The position numbers were made by a program, and so were the translations under genes. Positions 56,790 through 57,636 of a stretch of DNA of 57,636 bases are shown in pieces (position 1 is the first letter of the stretch; each line of letters opens with the position of its first letter). The notes beneath the pieces are model-generated. The model saw only the letters and a list, made by a program, of their open reading frames with translations. It searched no databases and was not told where the DNA came from. This DNA is from Pelagibacterales bacterium MED-G42 (GTDB lineage: Bacteria > Pseudomonadota > Alphaproteobacteria > Pelagibacterales > Pelagibacteraceae): NCBI GenBank assembly GCA_002457485.1, contig NTJL01000004.1, positions 1-57,636 on the forward strand. Reading direction: 5' to 3'.

Positions 56790-57636
56790 ATGTTTAAATA
56801 CTTAAAACAATTAACTTCTTTAGTCGCTATGGTAGCTGTGTTGTTTACTTTTACAACAGAGACTATTGCTGCTAAAAAATCAAAGACACTAAAAAACACT
56901 CAAAAAAAGGGTTTTGTAAGATGTGGAGTATCTCAAGGTCTTCCAGGATTTTCTAATGCTGATGCAGCAGGAAATTGGACTGGTGTTGATGTTGATGTAT
57001 GTAGAGCGGTAGCTGCTGCAGTATTAGGTGATGCAAACAAAGTTAAGTTTACACCACTAAGTGCTAAAGAAAGATTTACAGCTTTAACTTCTGGTGAGAT
57101 TGATATCTTATCAAGAAACACAACTTGGACTCTTTCTAGAGATGCTGATATCGGACTTACTTTTGTTGGTGTAAACTTTTACGACGGTCAAGGTTTCATG
57201 GTAAGAAAAAGTTCAGGTATTACTTCAACTAGTCAATTCAAAAATGGTATCTCAGCTTGTACAAACATTGGTACAACAACTGAGTTAAACATGAGAGACT
57301 TCTTTAATTCTAGAGGAATTTCTTATGAGCCAGTTGCTTTTGAAAAAGCTGACGAAGTTGTAGCTGCTTATGATGCTGGTAGATGTGATACTTACACTAC
57401 TGATAAATCTGGTTTAGCTGCTCAAAGAACTAAAATGAAAAACCCTGATGAACACATTGTTCTACCAGAAACTATTTCTAAAGAACCTTTAGGACCAGTT
57501 GTAAGACAAGGTGACTCAGTATGGGAAGATATCGTAAGATGGTCTTTAAATACTATGATCGAAGCTGAAGAGTACGGTATTACTTCTGCAAATGCAGACT
57601 CAATGAAAACTTCTGAAAACCCTCAAATCAAAAGAC
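56790..57636 (+). CDS. yhdW: General L-amino-acid ABC transporter substrate-binding protein (partial, 5' part)
   Basis: This is a periplasmic binding protein of the AapJ/BztA/YhdW type that captures a broad range of L-amino acids. 282 codons are visible; the 3' end is outside the window. A signal peptide covers about residues 1-29. The family blocks KGFVRCGVSQGLPGFSNADAAG, GVDVDVCRAVAAAV, ALTSGEIDILSRNTTWTLSRD and YDAGRCDTYTTDKSGLAAQR follow. The start has a good AAGGA site. Codon use differs from the neighbours: no ATA among 14 Ile codons and frequent AAC, TAC, TTC and ATC. This suggests very high expression. Confidence 0.95.
   Translation, partial: MFKYLKQLTSLVAMVAVLFTFTTETIAAKKSKTLKNTQKKGFVRCGVSQGLPGFSNADAAGNWTGVDVDVCRAVAAAVLGDANKVKFTPLSAKERFTALTSGEIDILSRNTTWTLSRDADIGLTFVGVNFYDGQGFMVRKSSGITSTSQFKNGISACTNIGTTTELNMRDFFNSRGISYEPVAFEKADEVVAAYDAGRCDTYTTDKSGLAAQRTKMKNPDEHIVLPETISKEPLGPVVRQGDSVWEDIVRWSLNTMIEAEEYGITSANADSMKTSENPQIKR

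Noticed and set aside
1..57636. CRISPR arrays, insertion sequences, prophage or integron structures
   Set aside because: No regularly spaced repeats, transposase or integrase genes, or terminal inverted repeats were seen. All coding space is filled by housekeeping and envelope genes.

Overview
The window is a gene-dense, very AT-rich chromosomal segment from an alphaproteobacterium. It most probably comes from the SAR11 clade ('Candidatus Pelagibacter'). The grounds are extreme A/T codon bias (Lys as AAA, Arg as AGA), almost no intergenic DNA, many 1-, 4- and 8-nt gene overlaps, an alphaproteobacterial LexA box (GTTC-N7-GTTC), and a gene order that follows the alphaproteobacterial nuo-dnaE-rpsB-lpx-trp-pyrG-eno backbone with many usual neighbours removed. 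This assignment is inferred from the sequence and was not checked against a database. No gap between genes exceeds 300 bases; the largest is about 135 bases.

Layout. Bases 1-12505 hold respiratory complex I, from the 3' end of nuoC through nuoN with no inserted genes. Bases 12505-22339 continue the strand with birA, coaX, RNase J, a DUF1467 protein, proS, one LolC/E permease, lolD and dnaE. A 130-base gap carries a probable promoter and a structured S2 leader, followed by rpsB, tsf and frr. Next comes the envelope block: uppS, cdsA, dxr, bamA, skp, fabZ, lpxD, lpxA, an unassigned Fe(II)/2-oxoglutarate oxygenase, lpxI and lpxB (to 34637). On the minus strand, 34614-42022 reads ppiD-like, trpE, trpG, trpD, trpC, lexA, gltX. 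The plus strand resumes at 42079 with tpiA, secG, pyrG, kdsA, eno, ftsB, lipA and ratA. A short minus block follows (ispDF, pgpA, pncC/cinA C-terminal domain). Then come ntrY, ntrX, trkA, trkH, a tRNA-Arg(TCT), and the 5' part of a general L-amino-acid binding protein (yhdW/aapJ type) that runs off the window.

How the genes work together. The window covers NADH oxidation, most of lipid A assembly from acyl-ACP to the disaccharide plus Kdo synthesis, outer-membrane protein and lipoprotein handling, isoprenoid and undecaprenyl synthesis, chromosomal replication, translation factors, the first half of tryptophan synthesis, SOS control, nitrogen/redox two-component signalling, K+ uptake and amino-acid capture. 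Genome reduction appears as absent neighbours (pyrH, rseP, pdhABC-lpd, moaC/moeA/comEC/gltA, ntrBC) and as trimmed proteins (177-aa BirA, NtrY with no room for a PAS domain, PpiD with no visible parvulin domain).

The points most worth a second look are the dioxygenase gene embedded between lpxA and lpxI, the pseudoknot-like leader that would hide the rpsB ribosome-binding site, two abutting 18-nt hairpins directly before the amino-acid binding protein gene, and an NtrX with no GAFTGA loop and a Walker B Glu-to-Gln change.
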